The notes beneath the pieces were generated by a model that had not been told where the DNA came from, made no database searches, and saw nothing but the letters and a program-made list of their open reading frames with translations. Of a DNA stretch of 64,000 bases, positions 50,568 to 58,656 are shown in pieces. Origin of the DNA: Paenibacillus sp. 1011MAR3C5 (GTDB taxonomy: Bacteria > Bacillota > Bacilli > Paenibacillales > Paenibacillaceae); NCBI RefSeq assembly GCF_003591485.1, contig NZ_QZCF01000005.1, forward strand, positions 310,001 through 374,000, read 5' to 3'. The position numbers were made by a program, and so were the translations under genes. The first letter of the stretch is position 1; every line of letters starts with the position of its first letter.

Positions 50568-51524
50568 ATGAAGAAAGCAATCGTTATTGGCGCTACAGGA
50601 GGCACGGGCGCAGCGATTACAGAAGAGCTGGCGAAGCAAGGCATACCGACGATCGCCTTCGGACGTATGCGCAAGAAGCTGGATGAGCTGTCGGCACGAA
50701 TAGGCGAATATGCGAACTTGTCGTTTGCGGAGGGTGATGCATTAAAGCCTGAAGACATCATCGCCGCGGCCCAGGACGCGGATGTGTTGTTTCATTGCGC
50801 CAACGTTCCGTACAACGTGATGGAGAGCAAGCTGATCCCGCTCGGGGAAGCGATTATGGAAGCGGCTAATCGGCTTGGCATTAACATCGTAGCCATTGAC
50901 GGCATCTATCCGTACGGAAGAAGACAGACGGATCGGGTGGATGAGAATCATCCGAAGGAGCCCCATACGAGAAAAGGAAAAACCAGATTGCAATTTGAAC
51001 ATATGCTGTTCGACAGAGGAAGATGGTCCCGGTCCAATGTCATCATAGCGCGCTTGCCGGATTATTATGGTCCAACCGCTAATGCTGCATCGTATTTGGG
51101 CTCTACGCTAGAAGCGATAGCGGCAGGGAAAATGGCTTTTTTTATCGGCAATATGCGTACTCCACGCGAATACGTCTATCTTCCAGATGCCGCTGCCATG
51201 ATCGTAGAGCTTGCCAAGCACGACCACGCTTACGGGCAGAACTGGAATATTCCTGGCACGGGTTTGATCTCAGGCCGCGACATTGTGCGTATTGCGCAGC
51301 AGGCTAGCGGAAATTCCAAAGCCGTCATTCCGCTGGGACGGATAGGTCTCTCCCTCATTGGCATGGGCGTTCCGGTCATGAAAGAAATCGTCGAGATGCT
51401 TTATTTGACGGAAGACCCTGTGGTATTAAGCGGGAAGAAGTATGAGCAGCATATCGGCCCGATCCGCAAGACCGCATTCGAACAAGGCATCGCGGCAACC
51501 ATAAAATCGCTTCAAACCCCATAA
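50568..51524 (+). CDS. NAD(P)-dependent epimerase/dehydratase (atypical SDR)
   Basis: The 318-residue protein starts with the nucleotide-binding motif KKAIVIGATGGTGAA and continues as an extended short-chain dehydrogenase: CANVPYN, DGIYPYGRR in place of the usual YxxxK region, RLPDYYGP. The missing YxxxK catalytic pair suggests an atypical member. Substrate unknown. AAGGAG precedes ATG 50568. The TetR-type operator points to induction by a small molecule, but no repressor gene is adjacent. Confidence 0.85.
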   Translation: MKKAIVIGATGGTGAAITEELAKQGIPTIAFGRMRKKLDELSARIGEYANLSFAEGDALKPEDIIAAAQDADVLFHCANVPYNVMESKLIPLGEAIMEAANRLGINIVAIDGIYPYGRRQTDRVDENHPKEPHTRKGKTRLQFEHMLFDRGRWSRSNVIIARLPDYYGPTANAASYLGSTLEAIAAGKMAFFIGNMRTPREYVYLPDAAAMIVELAKHDHAYGQNWNIPGTGLISGRDIVRIAQQASGNSKAVIPLGRIGLSLIGMGVPVMKEIVEMLYLTEDPVVLSGKKYEQHIGPIRKTAFEQGIAATIKSLQTP

Positions 51525-51708
51525 GCTAGGGTCTAATCAGCAAAAGACCCTTTTATTTCAGCACTTGTAATTGGTTAATCAATTATATAGATTACTTTGC
51601 TGTACTATCTTTCAGACCATAATCAATACTAACGGATTGACTACAGTTCCACTAGCTGGTATGTTATTGAATGAACGTATTCTTATGTTTTGGAAGGAGG
51701 ATGAAGCG

Positions 51709-51849
51709 ATGTTGATGTTGTTAGTAGTTGGAGATGTATTAGTGAACCTGTCAACGAATGCGATTGCCGGCATGGTTCACAACTACAACAAACAGCTACC
51801 GGAGCTTTATCCTCCTATAGATCGTCACACTTTGCGCTCTTTGTCATAG
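51709..51849 (+). CDS. small hydrophobic-start protein (46 residues) ahead of the Cfr-like gene
   Basis: GGAAGGAGG at 51692-51700 lies eight bases before ATG 51709, a very good ribosome site. The product has a hydrophobic start (MLMLLVVGDVLVNL) and a polar tail (NYNKQLPELYPPIDRH). No family is known. It lies in the long leader of the Cfr-like gene, so it might be a leader peptide or an independent small protein. An in-frame upstream extension to 51571 has no ribosome site. Confidence 0.5.
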   Translation: MLMLLVVGDVLVNLSTNAIAGMVHNYNKQLPELYPPIDRHTLRSLS

Positions 51850-51886
51850 GCAAAGTGTTCTTCGACGTATAGTTGGTTAACGCAAG

Positions 51887-51952
51887 ATGCAGAAAAGCAC
51901 CGGTTCGCTGGTGCTTTTTTTGTGCTTTCTCCGAGCTAAAGGGAGATATTGA
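51887..51952 (+). promoter_or_regulatory. terminator and overlapping 21-codon leader frame before the Cfr-like gene
   Basis: AAAAGCACC (51893-51901) pairs with GGTGCTTTT (51910-51918), followed by Ts: a strong terminator about 20 bases before the ribosome site. A frame from ATG 51887 (MQKSTGSLVLFLCFLRAKGR, then Tyr) reads through the hairpin, and its stop overlaps the ATG of the methyltransferase by one base (TGATG). The leader frame itself has a poor ribosome site. Attenuation is possible. Confidence 0.5.
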
Positions 51953-53007
51953 TGAAGCCAACATCCAAATATGAAATGATTCAACACATCCTGCAAAGCA
52001 TCAAGCAGCCAGGATATCGATATAAACAAATTACAGAAGCGATTTTTAAGCAGAGGATCGGCGAATATGAACAGATGCATATGCTGCCCCAATCCTTGCG
52101 GCATGCCTTAATGGAACAGCTGGGCAATCGGGTGTCCTCTGTAACCCCGGTTTTGGAGCAGCGATCGGATCAGGCCAGCAAATTCTTATTCGCAATTGCG
52201 GGGAATGAACGGGTCGAAGCCGTCAGGTTAAGCTACAAGAGAGGATGGGATTCCTATTGCATATCATCTCAATGCGGCTGCGGATTCGGCTGCCGGTTCT
52301 GCTCCACCGGAACGATGGGGCTAAAGCGCCATCTCACCGTTGATGAAATTACCGATCAGCTCCTGTACTTTCATTTGAACGGGTATGCTCTGGACAGTGT
52401 AGCCTTTATGGGAATGGGAGAGGCGCTCGCCAATCCTAATCTGTTCGAAGCGCTGAGGGTGATGACCGATCCTCGTTTGTTTGGATTAGGCCAGCGCAGA
52501 ATTACGGTATCTACCATTGGCATTCTGCCGGGGATACAACGTCTCAGACGGGAATTTCCGCAAGTGAACCTGACCTTCTCGCTCCATTCGCCGTTCGATG
52601 ATCAGCGAAGTGCACTCATGCCGATTAACGACCGGTACCCAATCCGCGATGTCATGGAGGAACTGGATGAGCATATTCAGGAGACGGGGCGCAAAGTGTA
52701 CATTGCCTATATCATGCTCAGAGGCGTGAACGACGGAGCGGAGCATGCTGAAGCTGTGGCAGAGCTGCTAAGAGGAAGAGGAGAATGGGAGCATCTGTAT
52801 CATGTCAATCTGATCCCTTATAATGCAACGGAAGAGACGCCTGACTATGAGCAGTCTGACCGCGAGCGCGTCCGATTCTTTGTGCAAGTGCTGAAGGCCA
52901 AAGGCATTCAAGTTACAGTCCGAACGCAATTCGGCTCGGATATTCAGGCCGGCTGCGGGCAGCTTTATGGATTGGAGCCATCACGTACACCAAGGGAATC
53001 GTGCTGA
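51952..53007 (+). CDS. Cfr-like 23S rRNA (adenine-C8) methyltransferase, radical SAM
   Basis: The 351-residue protein follows Cfr closely over its length: YRYKQITEAIFKQRI, ISSQCGCGFGCRFCSTG with the cluster cysteines Cys110, Cys114 and Cys117, LTVDEITDQLLYFHL, FMGMGEALANPN, LTFSLHSPFD and the methyl-carrying Cys335 in QAGCGQLYG. Cfr methylates A2503 at C8 and gives resistance to phenicols, lincosamides, oxazolidinones, pleuromutilins and streptogramin A. RlmN, its housekeeping relative, differs in these blocks. Chromosomal Cfr-like genes (clb type) are known in Bacillales. ATG 51952 follows GGGAG. Resistance itself is inferred. Confidence 0.9.
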   Translation: MKPTSKYEMIQHILQSIKQPGYRYKQITEAIFKQRIGEYEQMHMLPQSLRHALMEQLGNRVSSVTPVLEQRSDQASKFLFAIAGNERVEAVRLSYKRGWDSYCISSQCGCGFGCRFCSTGTMGLKRHLTVDEITDQLLYFHLNGYALDSVAFMGMGEALANPNLFEALRVMTDPRLFGLGQRRITVSTIGILPGIQRLRREFPQVNLTFSLHSPFDDQRSALMPINDRYPIRDVMEELDEHIQETGRKVYIAYIMLRGVNDGAEHAEAVAELLRGRGEWEHLYHVNLIPYNATEETPDYEQSDRERVRFFVQVLKAKGIQVTVRTQFGSDIQAGCGQLYGLEPSRTPRESC

Positions 53008-53122
53008 ATGGTTGGTTTCTGGTATACTTTAGGCAGGTTGTCTGCAGTAAAACACGCGGATTTCTGTCGGTAATCAGGCGCGAGCTGTTATGAATAGCTT
53101 GCCAGGAGAGGATGTGGTCCGA

Positions 53123-53338
53123 ATGAAACGTTGGTTCTGGATCGGCAGCGGGCTTGTCGGTTTGACGTATGCCTTCCTGATCATTCGGGGATTAATGCAG
53201 GAAACCATAACGATTAGCAGCGTCTTGTTATTGACGCTCATGGCCGTCGCCGCCGTGTTGTTGTTATATGGACTGACGCAATGGATCAACCACATTCTTG
53301 ACAAGCTGTACAAGAAACTGCTGCGCATGATGAAGTAA
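53123..53338 (+). CDS. small two-helix membrane protein, unknown function
   Basis: 71 residues with two hydrophobic helices (FWIGSGLVGLTYAFLIIRGL and VLLLTLMAVAAVLLLYGLTQ) and a basic end (KLYKKLLRMMK). GGAGAGG lies about 11 bases before ATG 53123. A strong nested-hairpin terminator follows. No family recognised. Confidence 0.65.
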   Translation: MKRWFWIGSGLVGLTYAFLIIRGLMQETITISSVLLLTLMAVAAVLLLYGLTQWINHILDKLYKKLLRMMK

Positions 53339-53382
53339 GATGCGAAGCCGCATTATTAAAAAAAAACCATAAAAGTGTCGAT

Positions 53383-53431
53383 GGACTATACATGTGCTGC
53401 ATCCGGCAGCATATCTGTATAGTCCTTTTTT
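53383..53431 (+). terminator. Rho-independent terminator with nested stems
   Basis: GGACTATACA (53383-53392) pairs with TGTATAGTCC (53416-53425), with an inner GCTGC/GCAGC stem, then TTTTTTG. Confidence 0.85.
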
Positions 53432-53605
53432 GTGCTGATATGACCGCCTATATCGCCAAGTGAAAGTCAATTGGGAGGAATGGCTGGGTGTCAGCCCGGC
53501 ATACGTTACTAGGAGGCCTTGGATTAAGGCGGCATGTTCCGTAAAAGGAAATCGGCGTCTCATGTAGAAGGTATTACGATTCCATCATCATTAGCGAGGT
53601 AGATC

Positions 53606-55057
53606 ATGAATTTTCTAACGGAAGTCTATATCGATCATTTGGCCCCTAATGCAGGGGCGATGAAGAATGGCCGGGATTTGGTCAAAAAGAACAGTTTCCA
53701 GGTGCTGCGCATAACAGAAGATCGCACGCTCCTATTCGGCGAGTGCAAGGGCAGCGGCAAGGAACCGTACCGCTGTTCGGTCGATTTCATCCAGCAAGAG
53801 AGTCCTGTATCCCGCTGCTCCTGTCCGAGCAGGCAATTTCCGTGCAAGCATGCGCTTGGCTTAATGTACGCATTTGCTCTCGGGAAGTCCTTCGAGCAAG
53901 CCGAGATTCCTGCAGATATCGCGGATAAGCGTGAGAAGGCGGAGAAACGCGAGGAGAAGAAGAAGGAAGCCGAATCGTCAGAGGCGAGAGGAGAGGCTCC
54001 TCCAGTCAAACGGAAGGTGAACAAATCCGCTCTGAGTAAAAAGATGAACGCTCAAATCGAAGGTTTAAGCCTGTTGGAGAAGCTGGTGCTGCAGACCGTT
54101 CAGAATGGACTTGGCGGCATAGACAAGCAAACGATACGTTTGCTGGGAGATCAAGCGAAGCAATTAGGCAATTATTATATTCCGGGAGCGCAAGCGGAGC
54201 TAAAAGAGCTAGTGTTGCTGCTGACGGAGGAGGAAAATAGGGAAGCGGTATATTCCCGGGCTATGGAGCAGCTTATTCGTCTTCATGCGCTAGTGCGGAA
54301 GGGCAGAAGCTACTTGGAGCAGCGTCTCGCTGATCCGGATTCGCCGCAGGATACGGAGACGGCGCTGGAGGAATTGCTGGGACACGCTTGGCAGCTTGCC
54401 GAGCTCAGGGAGCTGGGCCGGGTGAAGCGGGATGCAGAGCTGCTGCAATTGTCCTTCTTGTCTTATACGGATACGGCGCGCGGCGAATATGTCGATGCCG
54501 GATGGTGGGTGGATTTGCAAGACGGTAACGTACATAGCACCAGGCATCTTCGCCCCTTCCGCGCTGCCAAAGCGATCAAGGAAGAAGATACGTTCCACGC
54601 TGTCGTGCAAACCGAAGAGCTGTTCCTCTATCCCGGTGACAGCAATGCCAGAGTACGGTGGGAGAAAGCGCAGCACCGTGATGCCTCGGATGCGGATTAT
54701 CAAGCGGTGAAGACGCTTGCGGCAGCATCTTACTCCGATGTGGTGAAGGCCGTCAAGAACGGGATCAAGAACCCGCTGTCAGGCCGCAATCCCGTTAAGC
54801 TGGTCGCTTATGAGGCGATCGAGAAGACGGAGGATGGGTATGTCCTTCGCGATTCGCAAGACAAGTATCTTCCCGTTGTATCGACTATGACTACCGCTCC
54901 CCAGCGTCTCGAAGATATTCTGCCGCTGCTGCCGGCGGATGATCTGAAGAAACAGGCTGCACTAGTGATGTTCCGGCATGATGTCGATACCGGACGCCTG
55001 GAAGTCCAGCCCATGAGCATCATCACGGAGCGCCGAATCATTCGGCTGCTGTACTAG
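53606..55057 (+). CDS. SWIM zinc-finger protein (first gene of the MoxR/vWA cassette)
   Basis: The 483-residue protein has a SWIM motif CSCPSRQFPCKH (CxCx6CxH) near residue 75, then a long charged Lys/Glu linker (about 105-145) and a helical C-terminal part with WVDLQDG and RHLRPF. SWIM fingers bind DNA or protein. In E. coli the YehQ protein of the yehLMPQ set is also a SWIM protein. It lies 14 bases before the HEAT gene, and all five or six genes up to 61496 are closely spaced or overlapping on one strand. Confidence 0.88.
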   Translation: MNFLTEVYIDHLAPNAGAMKNGRDLVKKNSFQVLRITEDRTLLFGECKGSGKEPYRCSVDFIQQESPVSRCSCPSRQFPCKHALGLMYAFALGKSFEQAEIPADIADKREKAEKREEKKKEAESSEARGEAPPVKRKVNKSALSKKMNAQIEGLSLLEKLVLQTVQNGLGGIDKQTIRLLGDQAKQLGNYYIPGAQAELKELVLLLTEEENREAVYSRAMEQLIRLHALVRKGRSYLEQRLADPDSPQDTETALEELLGHAWQLAELRELGRVKRDAELLQLSFLSYTDTARGEYVDAGWWVDLQDGNVHSTRHLRPFRAAKAIKEEDTFHAVVQTEELFLYPGDSNARVRWEKAQHRDASDADYQAVKTLAAASYSDVVKAVKNGIKNPLSGRNPVKLVAYEAIEKTEDGYVLRDSQDKYLPVVSTMTTAPQRLEDILPLLPADDLKKQAALVMFRHDVDTGRLEVQPMSIITERRIIRLLY

Positions 55058-55071
55058 AGGAGAGAGAAACG

Positions 55072-56879
55072 ATGAGTGTAGATCTGTTGCTTAATTTGCA
55101 GCAAGAGGTTCGCCGTCTGTTCGTTGCCGGCAGCGCACTGGCGGAAGGCGACTTGCGAATATCGAAGTTGGTGCCTGCTTTAAGAAGGATCGGTGAATCC
55201 GCTCCTGTCTTCAATCGTCTTGCGGATGCGGCGGATGGACTGCTGTCCGCGCCTCGCGCCGACAGTCCGGCGAAGCTTTTGGAGCTGTCGACACTGCTCA
55301 GCGCGATACTCCATACACAAGGTAAGTCGGATGTACAAGGAATCCCGCAGCCAGTTGAAAGCGAAGGGCTCCAATTAGCCACCGACTTGACGTATCGAAG
55401 GCTGTACCCTTTGCTTACGGCTCTTACCACGAAGGGTCAAGGGCGGCTGGAGCAGCTGCGCCAGTCTTACGAGGATCGAAGCTTCCTTGACTTGCGTGCG
55501 CTGTCAGCTGTATGCGGGGCGCTTGACGATGTGTACGCTGAGATTCCGGAGTTCGTACAGCAGAAGCTTATTCCTGAATTCGGGCTTGCGGCGGTTCCTG
55601 TCTTGTTGGCGGGGCTTGACCTTCAAGGCGGCAAGGGAGACGCGAGAAGACTCAAGCTGTTGTTTCAATTGCAAGGCGAATCGGTGCTTAAGCTTGTGAA
55701 GGAAGCGGGAAACTCTGGGGCGTTTGAGCTTAAAGTTGCGGCGATTGAGCTGCTTGGCGGTTATCCAGACCAAGAGGAATTTCTGCTGGAGCAGAGCGCT
55801 GAGAAGCGCCGTGAAATCCGCCAAGCTGCCTTCTACGCCCTCGCTCACCTGGGTTCACCAAGGGCAATCGAGCGCTTGCTTGAAGCCGCCAAGTCGAAAG
55901 GCGGAGAGCTTGTCATCGATCCGATCAAGTCTTGTGACGAGCTGGAGCTTCACAAGCGCATTATCATAGATGCAGAGCAAGAGCTCAGCCGTTGCCTGGA
56001 GCTGGAGGGAAAAGAACGCGTTACGGCAATCGGACAGCTGCACACTTATATCCGATGCCTGGAGGGCCGTGGCCAAGAGCTTGCTACAGAAGCTTATCCG
56101 CTTGTGAAGAGGCTGCTTCATACGGAAGCGTTCATCCAAGCCGACACTGAAGCTGTGCAGGAAACGGCCGCAGACCTGCTGCTTGAGCTGAACAGCGAGG
56201 CGGCCGACGCATTCGGCATCGAGCTGCACACTCGTTACAAGCGCAAGTTTATCGGCTACAGCTTCCGTGCTGCATACCGACGTTTGTCGCCTGCCGATCT
56301 GTATGACCGTTATGCTCAGGATTTGAAGGGACGCTCTGCTTCGGCTAAAAGTTTGCAGAGTACCATACAATCCATGATTGACGAGCAAGTGTATCAACAA
56401 GAAGACAGAATATATGTCGTGCCAAGCGATGCTTGGGATTCACGCTGGGTTCACGTCTTTGTCGAACAGGACATGACGGAACTGGTCTGTGCCTTTGCTC
56501 TTCAAGCCGATCGCGACATAACGTCTTATTGACTTCCAAACTGAAGGAACGCGCCAGATTTAACGATTATCAGACAATTATCGCGCTGACGGCCTTGTTC
56601 CGGCTTGACGACAAGAGTGCGCCTGAGCAGCTAATGGATATGCTTCGCAGACAGAACGGTCGCAATTTCTATTATCTAGACGAACGATTTCAGCGATTAA
56701 TTGCTTTATTGCCGAAGTCCTATACGCCAGAACTGCGTGTCATTGCCGAAAATATGGCCTATGAATCTGTGAAAGAACAAATGATAGAGCTCGTCGAGGC
56801 GCTGGAAGCTGCGCCCGATGCAGCGGCAAGCGAGAGAGGGAGCGGGGTATGGGAATGGATCAAAAACAAAATGTCTTAA
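55072..56879 (+). pseudogene. HEAT-repeat protein of the cassette, with apparent frameshift
   Basis: The first 486 codons (55072-56532) form a helical-repeat protein, with HEAT-like units such as KVAAIELLGGYPDQEEFLLE and REIRQAAFYALAHLGSPRAI. At about 56510-56530 the frame ends in ITSY-stop. The neighbouring frame continues at once with LLTSKLKERARFNDYQTIIA and runs 110 more codons to 56879, overlapping the MoxR gene by 31 bases. A protein of about 600 residues is restored by one missing base (or two extra). ATG 55072 has GGAGAGAG. Either a sequencing error or a truncated protein; the downstream genes look intact. Confidence 0.75.
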
Positions 56880-57949
56880 GATTGCCCGCGGAGAAGCTGT
56901 ACGTGCATGAGCTGGAAGCGCTCCGCGAAACAGACAAAGCGGCGGAGAAGCCTGCGGGCTGGCAGCTGTCTCCGCGCGCTGTGCTGACCTTTATTACAGG
57001 CGGTCAGGCGGGAGACACGGTTATTACACCGAAGTATATCGGCAATAAACGGTTGGTCGAGATGGCGATTGCCACTTTGCTGACAGATAGAGCGCTGCTC
57101 TTGATCGGCGAGCCGGGCACGGCGAAGTCCTGGCTGTCGGAGAATCTGACCGCTGCGATCCATGGCGATTCGTCCAAGGTGGTGCAGGGGACGGCAGGCA
57201 CAAGCGAGGAGCATGTTCGTTATTCCTGGAACTATGCGTTGCTGCTAGCGCAGGGGCCATCCGACCAGGCGATTATTCGCAGCCCGATCCTTCGCGCCAT
57301 GGAAGGGGGAGGCATTGCCCGCTTTGAGGAAATCTCCCGCTGTGCCTCTGAAGTGCAGGACGCTCTAATCTCGATTCTATCGGAGAAGACGATTTCGATT
57401 CCAGAGCTGGGGCGCGAGGTGTCCGCTGAGCGGGGCTTCTCCATCATTGCGACGGCGAATACACGAGACCGCGGCGTCAATGAAATGTCGGCGGCCTTGA
57501 AGCGTCGTTTCAATATCATCGTACTGCCGGCTCCGTCCAGCATAGAGACGGAGATCGATATTGTGCGCAGACGTGTGAGCGAGATATCAGCAAGCTATGA
57601 GCTGCGCGCTTCGCAGCCGGACGAGGATGCGATCCGCAAAGTGGTGACGATCTTCCGCGAGCTTCGCAGCGGCGTGACGCTGGACGGCAAGGAGAAGCTA
57701 AAGTCGCCTAGCGGCGTCATCTCGACGGCTGAGGCTATCTCTCTCCTGACCGGAAGCATGGCGCTGGCTGGCAGCTTCGGCAACGGCCAGCTGACCGATG
57801 AAGATGTAGCGGCGGGTTTGCAGGGAGCGATCGTGAAGGATGATGCGAAGGATCAGCAGGTGTGGAAGGAATATCTCGACAATATTATGAAAAAACGGGG
57901 GTCCTCATGGCGAAGCCTGTACAGCGCTTGTACGGAGATGAACGGGTGA
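56849..57949 (+). CDS. MoxR-type AAA+ ATPase (YehL-like)
   Basis: The 366-residue ATPase has Walker A GEPGTAKSW (87-94), a Walker B region ARFEEISRCASEVQ, sensor-like ATANTRDRGVNEMS and the arginine-finger region SAALKRRFN. The order and spacing fit MoxR ATPases, which usually act with a vWA protein as chaperone-like remodelling machines. Its partners here (SWIM, DUF5682, vWA) mark the YehL subfamily. It begins within the HEAT gene and overlaps the DUF5682 gene by 43 bases. Confidence 0.92.
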   Translation: MGMDQKQNVLRLPAEKLYVHELEALRETDKAAEKPAGWQLSPRAVLTFITGGQAGDTVITPKYIGNKRLVEMAIATLLTDRALLLIGEPGTAKSWLSENLTAAIHGDSSKVVQGTAGTSEEHVRYSWNYALLLAQGPSDQAIIRSPILRAMEGGGIARFEEISRCASEVQDALISILSEKTISIPELGREVSAERGFSIIATANTRDRGVNEMSAALKRRFNIIVLPAPSSIETEIDIVRRRVSEISASYELRASQPDEDAIRKVVTIFRELRSGVTLDGKEKLKSPSGVISTAEAISLLTGSMALAGSFGNGQLTDEDVAAGLQGAIVKDDAKDQQVWKEYLDNIMKKRGSSWRSLYSACTEMNG

Positions 57950-58656
57950 GTGACGCTTCGGGACCGCATTACTTCGGCATCCGGCATCTCTCCCCGGCAG
58001 GGTCGTATCATCTGCTCGCCTTGCTGAACAGCGTGAAGCCGACTGCAATCCTGATCGAAGGGCCCAGCGACGCAGGGGAGCTGGCTGCGCAACTGACATC
58101 GCGTGGCGTCGTACCTCCGGTTGCCTTGCTGGCCTACACGGATCAGCTTCCCGTTCGCACGCTGCTGTATCCGTTTGCCGACTATTCACCGGAATATCAG
58201 GCGCTCAAGTGGGCCAGGCGGAATAACTGCCATGCGGAATTCATCGATCTGCCTGCGGAGGTTTCGCTGGCGCTCGCCGATCGGAGACGCGCTCCGCAGA
58301 CGGAAGCCTCTGGAGCGGATGAGCCGCAACTATCGACAGGCAGCTTATACAGCCGAATAGCAGAGCTCTCGGGTGAACCGGACTATGAATCGTATTGGGA
58401 GAGGCACTTCGAGCATAACCTGCAGCCGGATGCCTATCGGCGTGCCATCTTGCATTACTCGACCGAGATGAGAGCCCTTACGGAGGACGAAGAGCTTAGG
58501 CTGGCCCCGCAAGAATCGGCTTATAATGAGATACGCGAATCGTATATGAGGCGCAAAATTCATCACGCGGTTGCGAGCGGACATCTTCCCGAGAAGATAG
58601 TTGTGCTAAGCGGAGCGCATCACACACCGGCGCTTGCGCTGTCGCTGCGGCAATGA
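57907..58656 (+). CDS. DUF5682-type protein, N-terminal part (YehM-like)
   Basis: 249 residues with the conserved start of DUF5682/YehM proteins: YFGIRHLSPAGSYHLLALLN, IEGPSDA, then ESAYNEIRESYMRRKI and VVLSGAHHTPAL with paired His. The first block resembles TraB/erythromycin-esterase-like proteins. Whole family members run to about 750 residues; here a stop comes after HTPALALSLRQ, and the remainder is encoded by the next frame. ATG 57907 follows CGGGGG. It is either a natural split with ATGA coupling or a one-base frameshift. Confidence 0.85.
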   Translation: MAKPVQRLYGDERVSDASGPHYFGIRHLSPAGSYHLLALLNSVKPTAILIEGPSDAGELAAQLTSRGVVPPVALLAYTDQLPVRTLLYPFADYSPEYQALKWARRNNCHAEFIDLPAEVSLALADRRRAPQTEASGADEPQLSTGSLYSRIAELSGEPDYESYWERHFEHNLQPDAYRRAILHYSTEMRALTEDEELRLAPQESAYNEIRESYMRRKIHHAVASGHLPEKIVVLSGAHHTPALALSLRQ

